NCBI GenBank assembly: GCA_023053575.1
Contig: JAKZAP010000007.1
Coordinates: 14,723,508-14,787,507 of the forward strand
Reading direction: 5' to 3'
DNA length: 64,000 nucleotides
From: Branchinecta lynchi
Taxonomy: Eukaryota > Arthropoda > Branchiopoda > Anostraca > Branchinectidae
Shown here: in pieces, positions 49,790-60,619 of the stretch
Position numbering within the stretch: position 1 is the stretch's first letter
How the letters are laid out: each line of letters begins with the position of its first letter
Position numbers and translations under genes: made by a program
The notes under the pieces: model-generated
What the model was told of the DNA's origin: nothing
Database searches by the model: none
The model's input: only the letters and a program-made list of their open reading frames with translations

Positions 49790-51004
49790 CTACAAACACG
49801 CACCTTCTAGTTTCTGATCCGCTGCAGCTGCCTTTTCCACTGTCTGCAATCTGACTAATCTTTTTACTGTGCCTTTCTCGCGGGCTTTAACCGTACCGTC
49901 TCTCTTTTTTAGCACGACTGGCTCGTTCAGCACAGGAACAGCTTTAGTAACTGTTGCTGGCGATGGGACTTCGGCTTTCGTCTTCACCACTGAGACTATA
50001 TTGGCCGGGGTTACTTTGACTTCGGCTGCAATGAGAGCTTTGGCTTCATTTTTAAGCAGCTGTTTGGTGAGACCACCGTCTCGCCGGACAGCTATAGCTT
50101 TTAGCGTCGGCTTTCGTTCAAGGATAGGGTTATTTTCCTCGACGTCTGTGCTTTTCCGCTGACCGTATTTAAGCACAGCCCTTTTCTGCGTAGCCTTTTT
50201 AACGGAGGGTATCAAGTATTTCTCAACAAGCTTTTGAGCCTTTGTTTTCTTGACAGGTTCCTGGGACTCCACGAGCTTCGACGGAACATCAATGGGGTCT
50301 TTTTTGGGACTTGGCATTTTCTTCAAAGCCTCTTGGTATGCAATTTCATTTTTCTTTTTCTCTTCTTCTGATTTATCAAGTTCGGAAACATCTGGGAGCC
50401 GTTTCGTCGTCAGCCGTACGACCTGCCTGTTTCGACGAATAGTACCATAGGTCAGTTCACCCTTGACTTCGCCTGGCTTGTTTTTCAAATCCTTCTTCTT
50501 CGTCACATCAATATCTGTAGTGTCAAGGCTAATGGGCTTTTGCGGTTTCTCTGGAGGTTTTTCGACTCTCGCTGCCGGTGTATAGTAAGTGGTTGGGGAG
50601 AGGTAGTTCCTGTAGTTCGTTGTAGGGGTGTCGTAGGATCTCTGGTAGCTTATCGTCGGTATTTCATAGTTACTAGTCCGAAAGGGAGGGTCGTAGCTCG
50701 GGGTAGAGCGGTAGCTCAAACTTGGCTGGTCGTATCCAGAAGATGAGGGTCTAGACCTCACAGCTGGTGTTGGTGTGCTTCTCAAGCCAAGATTAAGGTG
50801 TGTCAGAGAGCTTAGTGTGCTCAGAAGGCTTGACGAACCAGCATAAAGCGAGCTTCCGATACTGCCAAGGTAGGAGGAAGACGACGGCGTCCCATACGTC
50901 GTCGAGTAATAATTCGAAGAGTAGTTTGTGTTGTGACCAGAGCTATAATTCGGTACGTAAGTGCTATATGAAGGCACGTATGATCCACCGCCGTACCGAA
51001 CCAT
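49790..51004 (-). CDS. 404-aa Tyr/Ser-rich and Lys-rich protein, unidentified
   Basis: The longest open frame in the window. The first in-frame ATG is at 51004, with a purine at -3 and G at +4 and an in-frame TGA just upstream (the frame can be read back only to a GTG at 51022). Residues 1-145 are low-complexity and rich in Tyr, Ser, Thr and Pro (YVPSYSTYVPNY, SYRSTPSYDPPF). Residues 150-400 are Lys/Glu-rich, with KKDLKNKPGEVKGELTYGTI and SEEEKKKNEIAYQEALKKMP, and charged helical stretches. There is no signal peptide or membrane segment. The frame ends LEGACL. A donor-like GTGCGT lies 12 bases before the stop (exon end would be 49804) in a phase that would join exon 48800-48901. It could be an independent intronless gene, a long disordered 5' exon, or a gene nested in a PKC intron. 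I do not recognise the family. Confidence 0.65.
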   Translation of the reverse strand: MVRYGGGSYVPSYSTYVPNYSSGHNTNYSSNYYSTTYGTPSSSSYLGSIGSSLYAGSSSLLSTLSSLTHLNLGLRSTPTPAVRSRPSSSGYDQPSLSYRSTPSYDPPFRTSNYEIPTISYQRSYDTPTTNYRNYLSPTTYYTPAARVEKPPEKPQKPISLDTTDIDVTKKKDLKNKPGEVKGELTYGTIRRNRQVVRLTTKRLPDVSELDKSEEEKKKNEIAYQEALKKMPSPKKDPIDVPSKLVESQEPVKKTKAQKLVEKYLIPSVKKATQKRAVLKYGQRKSTDVEENNPILERKPTLKAIAVRRDGGLTKQLLKNEAKALIAAEVKVTPANIVSVVKTKAEVPSPATVTKAVPVLNEPVVLKKRDGTVKAREKGTVKRLVRLQTVEKAAAADQKLEGACL

Positions 51005-52085
51005 CTCCAACGCTCGATTCACGTCTCAGTCATCCACGGAATAAAGTCGTACTGGAGAGCGTTTCAGTTAGGCCGAAGAGCTCTGCATGTCGGTCTCTTG
51101 GAACCTAACCGCGTCTGAGTCAAGGTAGCGCACAGGTTGACATCGGCGTAAATTTAGACTGACATATTCTGAGGGAGTGAATATAAAATGAATTTATTGT
51201 TTTCTGAGAAAGAGAAGTCAGTGTGTCAGCGTGGTGGCAAGTAAAAGATGATGTTAGATTAGTTGCTATCAATTGGAAAAATAATTGGCTACTTATCAGG
51301 TTATCATGTTGGCCACTTTTCAGCTATAGTACAGGAGAGGTGTCCAACCTCGAATGTACATGACCTTGACATTGGTATAAAAAATGTTAGAAGGATAATT
51401 CTTTGCAGTCCTAACTAGGTCCATTGAGAGAAAAAGCTAATATCTTCAGTAGTGCCTTCAAAGTCTTAGGCTCACTTTCAGGTTTCCGGTTCGTGGAAGC
51501 GGACCGGGTTACATGAAGATGCAGCCTATACGTCTAGAAGTCCGAGATGTGCCCCCCCCCCAAGATTCCGGATTGAGGACAATGTCGTACAGGCTACATA
51601 ATTTAGAGACAAAATTAATATGCAAGTTGTCGTGGCAGAAGAAAAGAAGATAAGGGATGGGATCAGTTGTGTTTGGATACAAAAGTAGCATCAAGGGAAA
51701 GTAGAAAATAAGTAGGATCATTGTATCATTCGAAAAATGTTCACGACCGCACGGCACCGGCACGGCGCGGCAAACGCCGCTTGGTGTACATAGTTTCTGG
51801 GAGTGAGTAACCCCTCGGTTTCGCCAGTCTGTATCTTCGAATTTCAAGAGGTAGGGGGATTCATCCCGCCATAACCGGCAGTCGAGGGCTCGCATTTGGC
51901 ACTTAATCTAATGTTTCCTACCTCCCTCTTGTCCACTTTGCTTGTCAAAGCTAGGGCCCTTCGTGCTTATAATACCAATTCACTTTACTTCCGCAATATT
52001 TCAATCAATTCTTGTTCCTGAGATTCTGCATTTCATCGGCTTTGTCTGTCCTACCTTTTTGACATTACTAATTTAACGCTTGCCT
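51005..52085. other. Upstream flank; fragment of the TA-site MITE at 51332-51360
   Basis: 'caggagaggtgtccaacctc' preceded by TA is a one-ended relative of 45976-46166. A 128-codon minus frame (51509-51895) is unrecognised. No promoter element can be named with confidence. Confidence 0.4.
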
Positions 52086-54377
52086 TGTTTTTACGGCACT
52101 TTTCAGGCTGCAGCCTCTGGCTCAAGTGCCATGTACCGATCGAAATTCCGTCTGTCGGTCTGTCCCACGGTTGCGAGTTAGGGTACTTCCAGAAGTGCTA
52201 GGACGATGAAAATTGGCAGGCGTATCAAGGACCCGACCAAACTAACTTGGAAATAATCAGTTTCCCCATCTGACCACTTGGGGGAGTTGAGGGAGGGGGA
52301 ATCCGGAAAATTCAGTCGTGCGTAACTTTCGAACGGGTGATCGGATTCGAATGAAACTTAATAACTAAATAGAAGACATGTCTGTGATGTCCCATTTGTA
52401 CCGGACCGGATTCAACAGCTTTTGGGGGAGTTCGGGGGGGGGGGAGACCGGAAATCTCGAGAAACGGTTAGAATGGAGGGATCGGAATGAACTTGCTGCG
52501 AAGAACAAGCATCTGCTGTAGACAAATTGTTTACACAACTGGACTGGATCCGGACACTTCTGGGGATGGTGGTTGGAGGGGGCGATGGCGGTGGCGGTTT
52601 TAAGGATTTTCAAGACGAAACTTGGCAGACATATATTTATTTATTTATGACCCGCTTTTGGATAACAGCGGAGTAGAAAATATAATGGAACCAATCGAAC
52701 TGATTTGGAAATAAAAAAAAACTAATTATTGATCCAATCATCGTGGGGGGAGTGGAGGGAGGGGGAATCCGGAATATCGAGTCGCGCTTAACTTTTCGAA
52801 CGGGTGGTCGGATTCGGATGAAACCTAATGACTGAATACAAGACATGTCTCTGATATCCCATATCAAGTATGGACCATTTTCGACAGCTGCGGGGGAGTT
52901 GGGGGGGGGAGACCGGAAATCTCGTTAAAAGGTTAGATTGAGCGATCGGAGATCATGGGGGGGGGGAGTGGAGGGAGCGGAATCCAGAATATTTGAGTCC
53001 TGCATAACTTTGGAAGGGGTGATCATATTAGAGTGAAACTTAACAACTGAATACAAGACATGCCTCTGATATCCCATTTCAAGTCTGGACCAGATTCGAC
53101 AGCTGCGGGGGAGTTGGGGGGGGGGGAGACCGGAAATCTCGTTAAAAGGTTAGATTGAGGGATCGGAGAGGAACTTGCTGGGAAGAAGAAGCATAGACAA
53201 ATCGCTTACACAATCTGAATGGATCCGGACACTTGGGGAGGGGGGGGGGGGTTGGAGGTGTTTTACCGGAATTCCGGTGATGGCGGTTTTATGGATTTTC
53301 ACGACGAAAGTTGGCAGGGATATCAGAGACCCGATCAAAATAACTTGGAAGTAATATTTTTCTCGATCCAATCATCATGGGGGGGGGGTGGAGGGAGCGG
53401 AATCCGGAATATTGAGCCCTGCATAACTTTGGAAGGGGGGATGATATTCCAGCGAAATTTAACAACTGAACAGAGGACATGTTTAAGATTCTCTTTTTCG
53501 TGCCCGGACCTGGTCCGACAACTGTCGGAGGTGAGGACCGGAAAAAAGATGACCCACTTACACTGGAGAGATCGGGATGAAACTTGATGGGAATAACAAA
53601 CAAATGCTCTAGATAAATCAATTTACAGAACCGGATTGGATCCAGTCACTGTGGGTAAAGTTAGACGGGGGTCCGGGATTCCGGTGATCGCGAGTTAAGG
53701 TACTTCCAGATGTGCTAGGACGCTGAAACTTGGCTGTAATATTTTGTATTCGACAAGATTGGCTTAGAAATAGTCACTTCCCAAATTCGACCATTCCTTA
53801 AAGCAATAATCTTTAACGCACAAAAAAAAAACACTTTTTGACAAAATATAAATTTTCATGATCCGCATGAGCCCAAGATCATCTTTGTCTCAAGGGTTTT
53901 GCTTACGACTGAATTTGTAACTCGCTTGAAGTGCACATCTTAACCGCAAAGTCAAAAATTACTTTTGATCAAACGATGCGTTTCGGCCCATGATCATTTG
54001 CGCCACGAGGGTTTTGTTTAAAAATGAGTTTTCTAGCACCTTTAAAGTGTGCATCTCAACCGAAAAGTGAAAAAAATACTTTTCACCAAACAACATATAT
54101 TAATGATCCTAAGGGCTCACTACCGTTTTCGCCTCAGCGGTTTTGCTTACAGATGAATTTCTAGCAGCCTTAAAGTGCGCATCATTACAGCCAAGTGAAA
54201 AAATAAAATACTTCTTACCAAACGATAGAGTATCATGACTTCCAAGGGCCCATGATCATTCTTATCTGAAGGGTTTTGCGTACAAAATGATCAGTATAAA
54301 CCCATGGATTGACAAATTCCGACTTTCTTCCTCTGAACCAACCTTGCAAGTGCCATACGAGCTTGTAGCTCTTGTTC
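52086..54377 (+). repeat. 430-bp array element, copy 3
   Basis: Starts 'gtttttacggcacttttcag' with the inverse 'caagtgccatgtaccgatcg' and 'ccgtctgtcggtctgtc'. It contains units beginning near 52329, 52797, 53010 and 53429 ('gaacgggtgatcggattc' and relatives) and ends 'gcaagtgccatacgagcttg', 'tagctcttgttct'. The same ends bound the copy at 22313-24225. After about 53750 the sequence changes to shorter repeats ('cccaagatcat', 'agggttttgcttac') at about 120-bp spacing. Confidence 0.78.
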
Positions 54378-55170
54378 TCTTCAACGAATCAAGCTCAGCC
54401 ACCACTGTTCCCTTAGAAGCTCATTGGGCAGAGGACCGGTTATGCAAATTCTGCCGCGTTTGCCGTCCGATGCAGCATGTCTGGAGATGGGCTAAAAACA
54501 CCCGAGGCCTTGTTTAACTCACGTTCGTGCGAGGCGTCCTTTAAATCGCCTTTCACTTGACCAACGCAAACTTCTGTGAAGTCTTACCGTTTTCGATCCA
54601 ACTTCTGAAACTTTTCCCGTGGCTAACCTCCCATATGCCACGTTCAGCCAATTAGTCTCATGGATGTCAAAATCCAAGTCCCTATTCCAAACGTCATAAT
54701 ACAGATGCAAGCCAAAAATTTGAGCTGGCGATAGGAGAGACAACAAACGAGCCACCTAGCAGTAAGGGTCGGTATCTTGGAGAGGCATCTGACGTCAAAT
54801 GTGTGTTTTATAAATCGCAGAATTGGCTGTGGCGACAGCCAACAGCCGTAAGATGACGCTGTTTAATGATATACACCAGAAGACACCGCCTCATATCCTA
54901 AGACGTTTCTTAAAGGTGAACTCCAGAATTAAAAAATAAGGGTTCCGGGTGACCGAGTTCGATACCTGATTTTTTTTTGAATTTTTTGACGTAAGAAGCA
55001 TTCTAGTGGGTCAACTCCAAGCAGAGATACCTCATAAAGTCTAATTTCAATGGCTCCTTTGATGAGACCCCTCATTCGTTCCGTCATGTTGATGCTGTAG
55101 TCTTGCGGGAATGGCACTGACGCCAAAACTCGTAACACAACATCAACGTTGTTTACAAAAGTGACCCATA
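54378..55170. other. No gene recognised; possible TTAA-type terminus at 54910
   Basis: 'ttaaaggtgaactccagaat' at 54912 matches, in inverse, 'ttctggagttcccctttaa' ending at 63629. This resembles a piggyBac-like TTAA terminus, but the partner ends were not found. The 78- and 69-codon minus frames are unassigned. Confidence 0.35.
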
Positions 55171-55173
55171 GAA

Positions 55174-55435
55174 GAAATTCTGGAGGTGTTGACTAAATTG
55201 TGACGGAATTCCATTCAAAACACAAACAACAAACAAACAAAAAAAGACAGCAGAACTGAGTGAAAAGGAAATTTCCAAGACCAGAGTGTGTTGCTACCCT
55301 GATTGTACGCCCACTGTTGGAATAACTTTCTTTTCTTGGCCAAGTAGTGAGAATAGGGAGCATAGAGAAGAAATTCTGGAAGCTCCATTAAACAACACAC
55401 AAAAAAAAGACAGCTGAACTGAGTGAAATGGAAAT
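55174..55435 (+). repeat. Tandem duplication of a THAP-like 5' segment, period about 163-190 bp
   Basis: 'gaagaaattctgga', 'aaagacagc.gaactgagtgaaa' and 'tccaagaccaga' each occur twice (55174/55369, 55243/55406, 55273/55436). The duplication covers the start of the THAP-like reading frame and its upstream flank. Confidence 0.7.
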
Positions 55436-55710
55436 GTCCAAGACCAGATGTGTTGCTACCCTGGTCGTAAGCCCACTGTTGGAATAGCTTTCTTTTCTTG
55501 GCCAAGTAGTGAGGAGAATAAATTTTCTAAGTACAGTGCTTGGGAAAATTTTGTCAAGAGCAAACACCAGCTTTCTGTCTCCCAACAATTGGAGGCTTCA
55601 GATTTTTGTGTGAACATTCCTTTGAACCTGATTTTCTGAGTTCCTGTCAGGATTATACAGGAGGACAGTATTAAAAGACTTGCTGAGCATGCAGTGCCAA
55701 CCATGCACAA
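55260..55710 (+). pseudogene. THAP-type zinc-finger remnant
   Basis: Unit 1 (from 55263) reads EISKTRVCCYPDCTPTVGIT then FFSWPSSE. C-x3-C followed by a short loop, then FF-x-x-P, is the start of a THAP DNA-binding domain. Unit 2 (from 55433) has lost one G at the equivalent of the first Cys, which shifts the frame, but downstream reads FFSWPSSE, SAWENFVKSKHQLSVSQQ and SDFC. After a stop comes RLAEHAVPTM, matching the AVPT-x motif that closes THAP domains. Frameshift, stop and duplication indicate decay. THAP domains occur in host regulators and in P-element-type transposases, and I cannot tell which is the source. Confidence 0.5.
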
Positions 55711-57472
55711 TTCATCAGGTTCTCAGGCATCCAGTTTCAAATTCAGTGTCAGTTGCTCCTCCAGATAGGCATGTGTCAACTCTTGGTGTAACTCCTGCTG
55801 TAATAGATCAGGCCCAGGACAGTCAGGACATCCCTTGCCCAAGTGCTTCGTTCAATTCAACAACCTACGAGTGCCTCTCAGCGTCGTGCCACTTGAGTGA
55901 CCATGATTACTTCTCTGTGATGCTGCTGTCAAGGAAGTTTCAGTTTCATCCCATGGAGCAGAGGATTCTTGCGAGATCTGGTAAGCCAAATGGTTTTTGC
56001 AGGTAATTTTTGTCCTGAAAATGTGAGCGATCAAGGTCTGCCAAATTTTTTTCCCAGGAAATGCTTCAGGGGTCGCTGGGAGAAGTAGGGTCACAGGACT
56101 AGTTGTCCAACAAAAATCTTTGATTTACCTTAAAAGTGGCATCTTTCAACTTAGAAACTTGAAATTTACGCTAGCTGCATTTTTGTTACTTTTCTCTGTA
56201 AGTCGGTCAACCGACCTATTTGTCGCTATTGAGTGTTTATTGATCTCATTGGTCAGTTTGAATGAGTTCTACAAAATAATAAGAAAAAAAAGCATCTGGC
56301 ATCTTCCTGTTGCCAGTAACATCTCTCCAATGATGATTTTGATTTTCGCGCCCCGCCAAGAACGTAGGTCTGTCGGAAGGAGCTCCCACCTCAGTCTTCG
56401 GCAGGTTAACCAACCAGCAAACAGAGCTGGTTGAAGACCCAGAAATAAACAGCTTATTGAAAGCTCTGACTCCAAACTTTGTGATGGAACCGGGTTTTAA
56501 AGGCTCAGATACCATATACTTATTCCTGAAGTGTTATACAATAGTTGCGTTTTTGCAGATACCATAGTATCTGATACCACAGTCTAAAGTCGTTTTTGCA
56601 GTTATTGTGGTATCTGGCCAGTTATTGTGGTATCAGTATATTCAGATACCACAGTCCGACCATAGGAACTGGTCACGGTACTCTAGGCCAAAGCATTTTC
56701 TTACTGAATGAACCATTCAGGTAGCATCTAAAAAATGTGGTCAGGGACTTCTAAGAAACTATCTTGTCATACTTCTTGGTTCGGTCACAATCAAATTTTG
56801 GGGTAATTCTGATAACTAAATAATTGACGAGCTAATTCAATCATTGATAATGGTTTCTCTTTTAGATTGAAGTGCAGTCAAGCCTTCTGAAATTTAGAAT
56901 ACGGTCAGCTGAGATCAACCCATAGTCAGTACCATCCATAAAGCAAAGGACACAGACGTATGTACCCATGGAACTTTGTGCATCTATAGAGGCTCTGTCA
57001 TCATAACAGTAACAGGAATCAGCATGGCTTGGAAGACAATTACATTAGGTAAGTTTTTAACTCAAAACGTAACTTACAAGGGCTTCAATGGTTTTCTATC
57101 CAAAGGACCCATGACATCAATAGAAACCCTTAATGCATCCAAGTAACTGGTGGCTGTAAATATTTTGCCTGTAGTTAATGATAAGAGTTTAATTTTGTAT
57201 TATCTTTCCTGCTTGAAAGTAGTTGCTGCTTAGGATGGGAATATGTTCAACATTTTGGATATCAGTTTACAAATGCGTCCTCCCTGCAAACATTTGAATG
57301 GCTTTAATTCGCATTGCCTTTCTTGCTCGTTACTAGTTGCTACTTTAGATGGAATATTCAGTACCTGAAATCTTTCTTGCCTGATCCTTGACCAGAACAG
57401 TGGATCTGTTTGTGAGAAGCATAAGCTAGAGATTTGATTTGTTTTGATGTTTAAATTTTTTTTCATCCACAC
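55711..57472. other. No gene recognised; GATACCA-rich patch at 56505-56660
   Basis: The motif gatacca/tggtatc recurs at least six times, in both orientations, in 56505-56660. The 108-codon frame at 55680-56006 follows the THAP remnant but has no recognisable domain. 'gcttgaaagtagttgctgct' at 57215 begins a family of diverged repeats that extends to 59190. Confidence 0.4.
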
Positions 57473-57735
57473 CAGAGCAAAATAACACTAGGAAGTACCA
57501 CCAAGACTTGACCAAATTGACACACATTCAAATAGCAGCGATACTAGCAGCCTTAGTGGTACTGAACGTCCCTACTAAAACTTTTTGCAACATTGCAAAA
57601 ATGATACAGCTTCCATTGTTTCCTTGGTGTTTGCAGACCCCACCTTTGCATAAATTTCTTAACCCGCAAGTTTGTCTCGCTTTAAATGCCGCAAGTGTAG
57701 TGGGCGGCTCTAGCGACTATGGCCCGTTTGCGAAA
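57473..57735. mobile_element. MITE family C, copy 4 (right end missing)
   Basis: Starts cagagcaaaataacactagg and runs through 'aacccgcaagtttgtctcgc' and 'gcccgtttgcg'. It abuts the start of copy 5. Confidence 0.7.
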
Positions 57736-57736
57736 A

Positions 57737-58070
57737 TAACACTAGGGAGTAGCAGCAAGACTTGACAAAATTGAAAGATACTCGAGTAGCAGCGATACCA
57801 CCGCCCCTAACGGTAGAGAATGTCCCTAATGAAACTTATTCAGTTTTCACTAACGCTGGCTCCGATAACTTCATATTCTGAACATTGCAAAAAAGTGATG
57901 TAGCCTCAGTTGTTTCCTCGGTGTGTGCAGACCGCACCTTTGCTTTACTAGAAATTCCTTAACCCGCAAGTTTGTCTCACTTCAGCACATAGTGGGCGGC
58001 GCTACAAGTATGGACCATTTGCAAAGCATGGAAAGCATAGGTCTTGGCGCTGCTCAATAGTGTTATTTAC
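57737..58070. mobile_element. MITE family C, copy 5
   Basis: Starts aaaataacactagggagtag and ends 'cttggcgctgctcaatagtg' then 'ttatttac'. The internal order matches copies 2 and 3. Confidence 0.7.
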
Positions 58071-58189
58071 TTACAAATTTTCAGTCTCTTGTTTCATTTT
58101 TACTACCTTTCTTGCTCAGAGGCAGTTGCTATTTGGATGAGAGTATTTAATTTCTTACGGTCATCAGTTACAAAATTCGTTCCATTACA

Positions 58190-58464
58190 TTGCAAAAACA
58201 TTATGTCAACTTTTTCCTCGGTGTGTGGAGACCGCACCTTTGCTTACTAGAAAATGTAGCTGACTTATCCGTTTTGCACCGTCAAATATGATTCACAGTC
58301 AGCTTGGGCTGAAGGAACATCTATTTACTAGCAATTTCTTAACCCGCAAGTTTGTCTCGCTTTAAATGTCGTTAGTGTAGTTGGTGGCGTTACGAGTATG
58401 GCCCGTTTTGTAAAGCATAGGAAGCATAGGTCTTGGCGCTACTCCCTAGCGTTATTTTGCTCTG
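58190..58464. mobile_element. MITE family C, copy 6, with a 70-bp insertion
   Basis: Right-hand part of the family ending 'tagcgttattttgctctg' at 58464. Bases 58256-58325 ('tgtagctgacttatccgttt' to 'gggctgaaggaacatctat') are absent from other copies and match 1513-1580. Related 10-mers (ttactagaaa, ttactagcaa) flank the insertion, suggesting a target duplication. Confidence 0.65.
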
Positions 58465-59200
58465 ATCCGCACACAACTTTCAGTCCTTCTTTAATTTGTA
58501 TTACCTTTCTTGCTCAGAGGTAGTTGCTATTTTGGATGAAAGTATTTAATTTGTTACGGATAGCAGTTAGAAAGTTCGTCCTCCTTACATGAGTGTCTTC
58601 TTTCATTTTTATGACCTTTCTTGTTCGAAAGTAGTTGCTATTTAAGATGGAAATATTCAATATTGAGATCTTATGACCTTTCTTGTTCGAAAGTAGTTGC
58701 TATTTAAGATGGGAATATTCAATATTGAAATATTTTCTTGCCTTGGCCATTCATTAAAACAGAATATGGATTTATATGAGTCGCTTTGATGTGGCCAGGT
58801 TCGCTTCATCCGCATACAAATTTCTACTGCCTTCTTAAATTTGTATTATCTTCCTTGTTCGAAGCTAGCTGCTATTTATTTTCGATACTGAAATCTTTTC
58901 TTGCCTTGGCCATGGATTAGAACAAAATGTGGATTTATATGATCCGTTTTGACGTGTCCAGGTTCGCTTAAAATCTAATGCCTTCTTTAATTTTGATTAC
59001 CATTCTTGCTCAGAAGCAGTTGCTATTTTGGATCGAGTTAATTTTTTTTCGGACATCAGTTAAAAATGAGTCCTCTTTAGAAACTGTTTGAATGCCTTCT
59101 TTCACTTTTATGACCATTCTTATTCGAAAGTCGTTGCTATTTAGGATGGAAATGTTCAGTACCTACATCTTCTCTTGCCTTGGCCATGGATTAGAACAAT
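58465..59200 (+). repeat. Diverged direct repeats (ctttcttg...gtagttgctattt)
   Basis: The phrase 'gaaagtagttgctattta' with 'atggaaatattcaa' recurs at about 58625, 58690 and 59125, with weaker copies at 57215, 57340, 58515, 58855 and 59010. The pair at 58610-58735 is nearly identical with a period of about 62 bp. No coding signal. Confidence 0.6.
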
Positions 59201-59270
59201 CAATCAATATATTTATTACCCGTCAAGAAAAACAATGAAGGGCATGTAGCCCTAGTGACCGAGTACAAAA

Positions 59271-60422
59271 ACAAGACCAAAGGTGTCGATGGGATCCCAA
59301 AAATCTAATATTAGATTCAGACAATCGAGTCTTGTCTTCGCCAGATCCAGTCTTGGACAGGCTAATCATCAGAGAAAACCAAGTTCAGATATACCTCTAT
59401 AAGCCATATCTATTTTGACGATAGTGACCGAAACTTCCTGCCGATTCCGAGCGAACTACTAGTCCAGCAAAAAAAAAAAAAATACAGAAACAAAACCAGC
59501 GTATCTTAAAGAACATCTAATAAACTTTGAATAAAAGTTTGACTTGAAAAAAAATCCGGTTACAACCGGATTCCGGAATAATTATATGTCCGGGTAAAAA
59601 ACCATTGTCTTATACCGACTCAGCCTCTCTTCTTACCCCTTAATCTGTCATCTAATCGAACTTTTGCTTTTAACAAATTTTCCTGGTTTGGCCGGATTCC
59701 GGGCGAACTAGTTGTCCGGCGAGAAAATGATTTTCACCATCGTTTTCGGCATGTCTATTTACCCGTAAATCACACATTTAATCAACTTCAAATTAAACTT
59801 TTACTTTTAACCAACTTTCCGGTTTTCGCCGGATTCCGGGCGAACTACATGTCCGGGTAGAAGATTGTTTTCACATAAGTGTTCAGCATGTCTTCTTGCC
59901 CTAGATCGAACATCTAACCAACTCGAAATAAAACTTTTAATTTTAACAAACTTTCTGGGTTCGGCCGGATTCCGGGCGAACTACTTGTCCGTCGAGAAAA
60001 TGGTTTTCACCATCGTCTTCAGCATGTCTTCCTACTCTTAAATCGAACATCAAATCAACTTCAAATAAAACTTTTACTTTTAAAAAACTTTCCGGTTTTG
60101 GCCGGATTCCGGGCGAACTACTCTTCCGATGACAAAATGGTTTTCACCATCGTGCTCAGCTTGTCTTCTTACCCTATAATCAACCATCACATTAGCTGTT
60201 TCAAAATATTTTGTTTGCCCCTTAATTTGACCCCCCTCCCCCACCCCTAAATGTAGGGCTACAAAGCCCATCTACGAACTCGACTGGTCCGACGACCCAA
60301 CCTCACACCAAGTTTCAACAAAATATCTCATTTCCTTCGAGAGTTATCATGCTTACAGACGGACGGACGGACAGACGGACAACTTTTGCGATGTCATAGG
60401 TTACGTTTTTGGATCCCAAAAA
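59271..60422 (+). repeat. 136-bp array element, copy 7
   Basis: Starts ACAAGACCAAAGGTGTCGAT and ends ggttacgtttttggatccc plus AAAA. It contains about five units and the 3' body ('gagttatcatgcttacagac', ACGG repeats). It is preceded by 'tcaatcaatatatttattac' (59198-59217), a possible retroelement tail. Confidence 0.85.
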
Positions 60423-60461
60423 GAAAAGAAAAAAACAACATCAACATAAAAAGACAATGCA

Positions 60462-60619
60462 CGTAGCAAAACTTTACACTAAACACATAACAAACATAGC
60501 TACAGAGTATTGGATGGGAACAGAGGATAGATTCATATGACGTAGCAAAACTTTACACTAAACACATAACAAACATAGCTACAGAGTATTGGATGGGAAC
60601 AGAGGATAGATTCATATGA
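60462..60619 (+). repeat. Exact 79-bp tandem duplication
   Basis: The block starting cgtagcaaaactttacact at 60462 is repeated from 60541 with no difference seen over 79 bp. It covers 'gctacagagtattggatggg'. It is either a recent duplication or an assembly artefact. Confidence 0.9.

Noticed and set aside
51509..51895. 128-codon minus-strand frame
   Set aside because: Composition is uneven, with no family resemblance, no splice context and no plausible start.
54912..54935. piggyBac-like TTAA terminus
   Set aside because: Only single ends were found (54912 and, inverted, 63612-63629), far apart and without a paired inverse end. Too weak to call an element.
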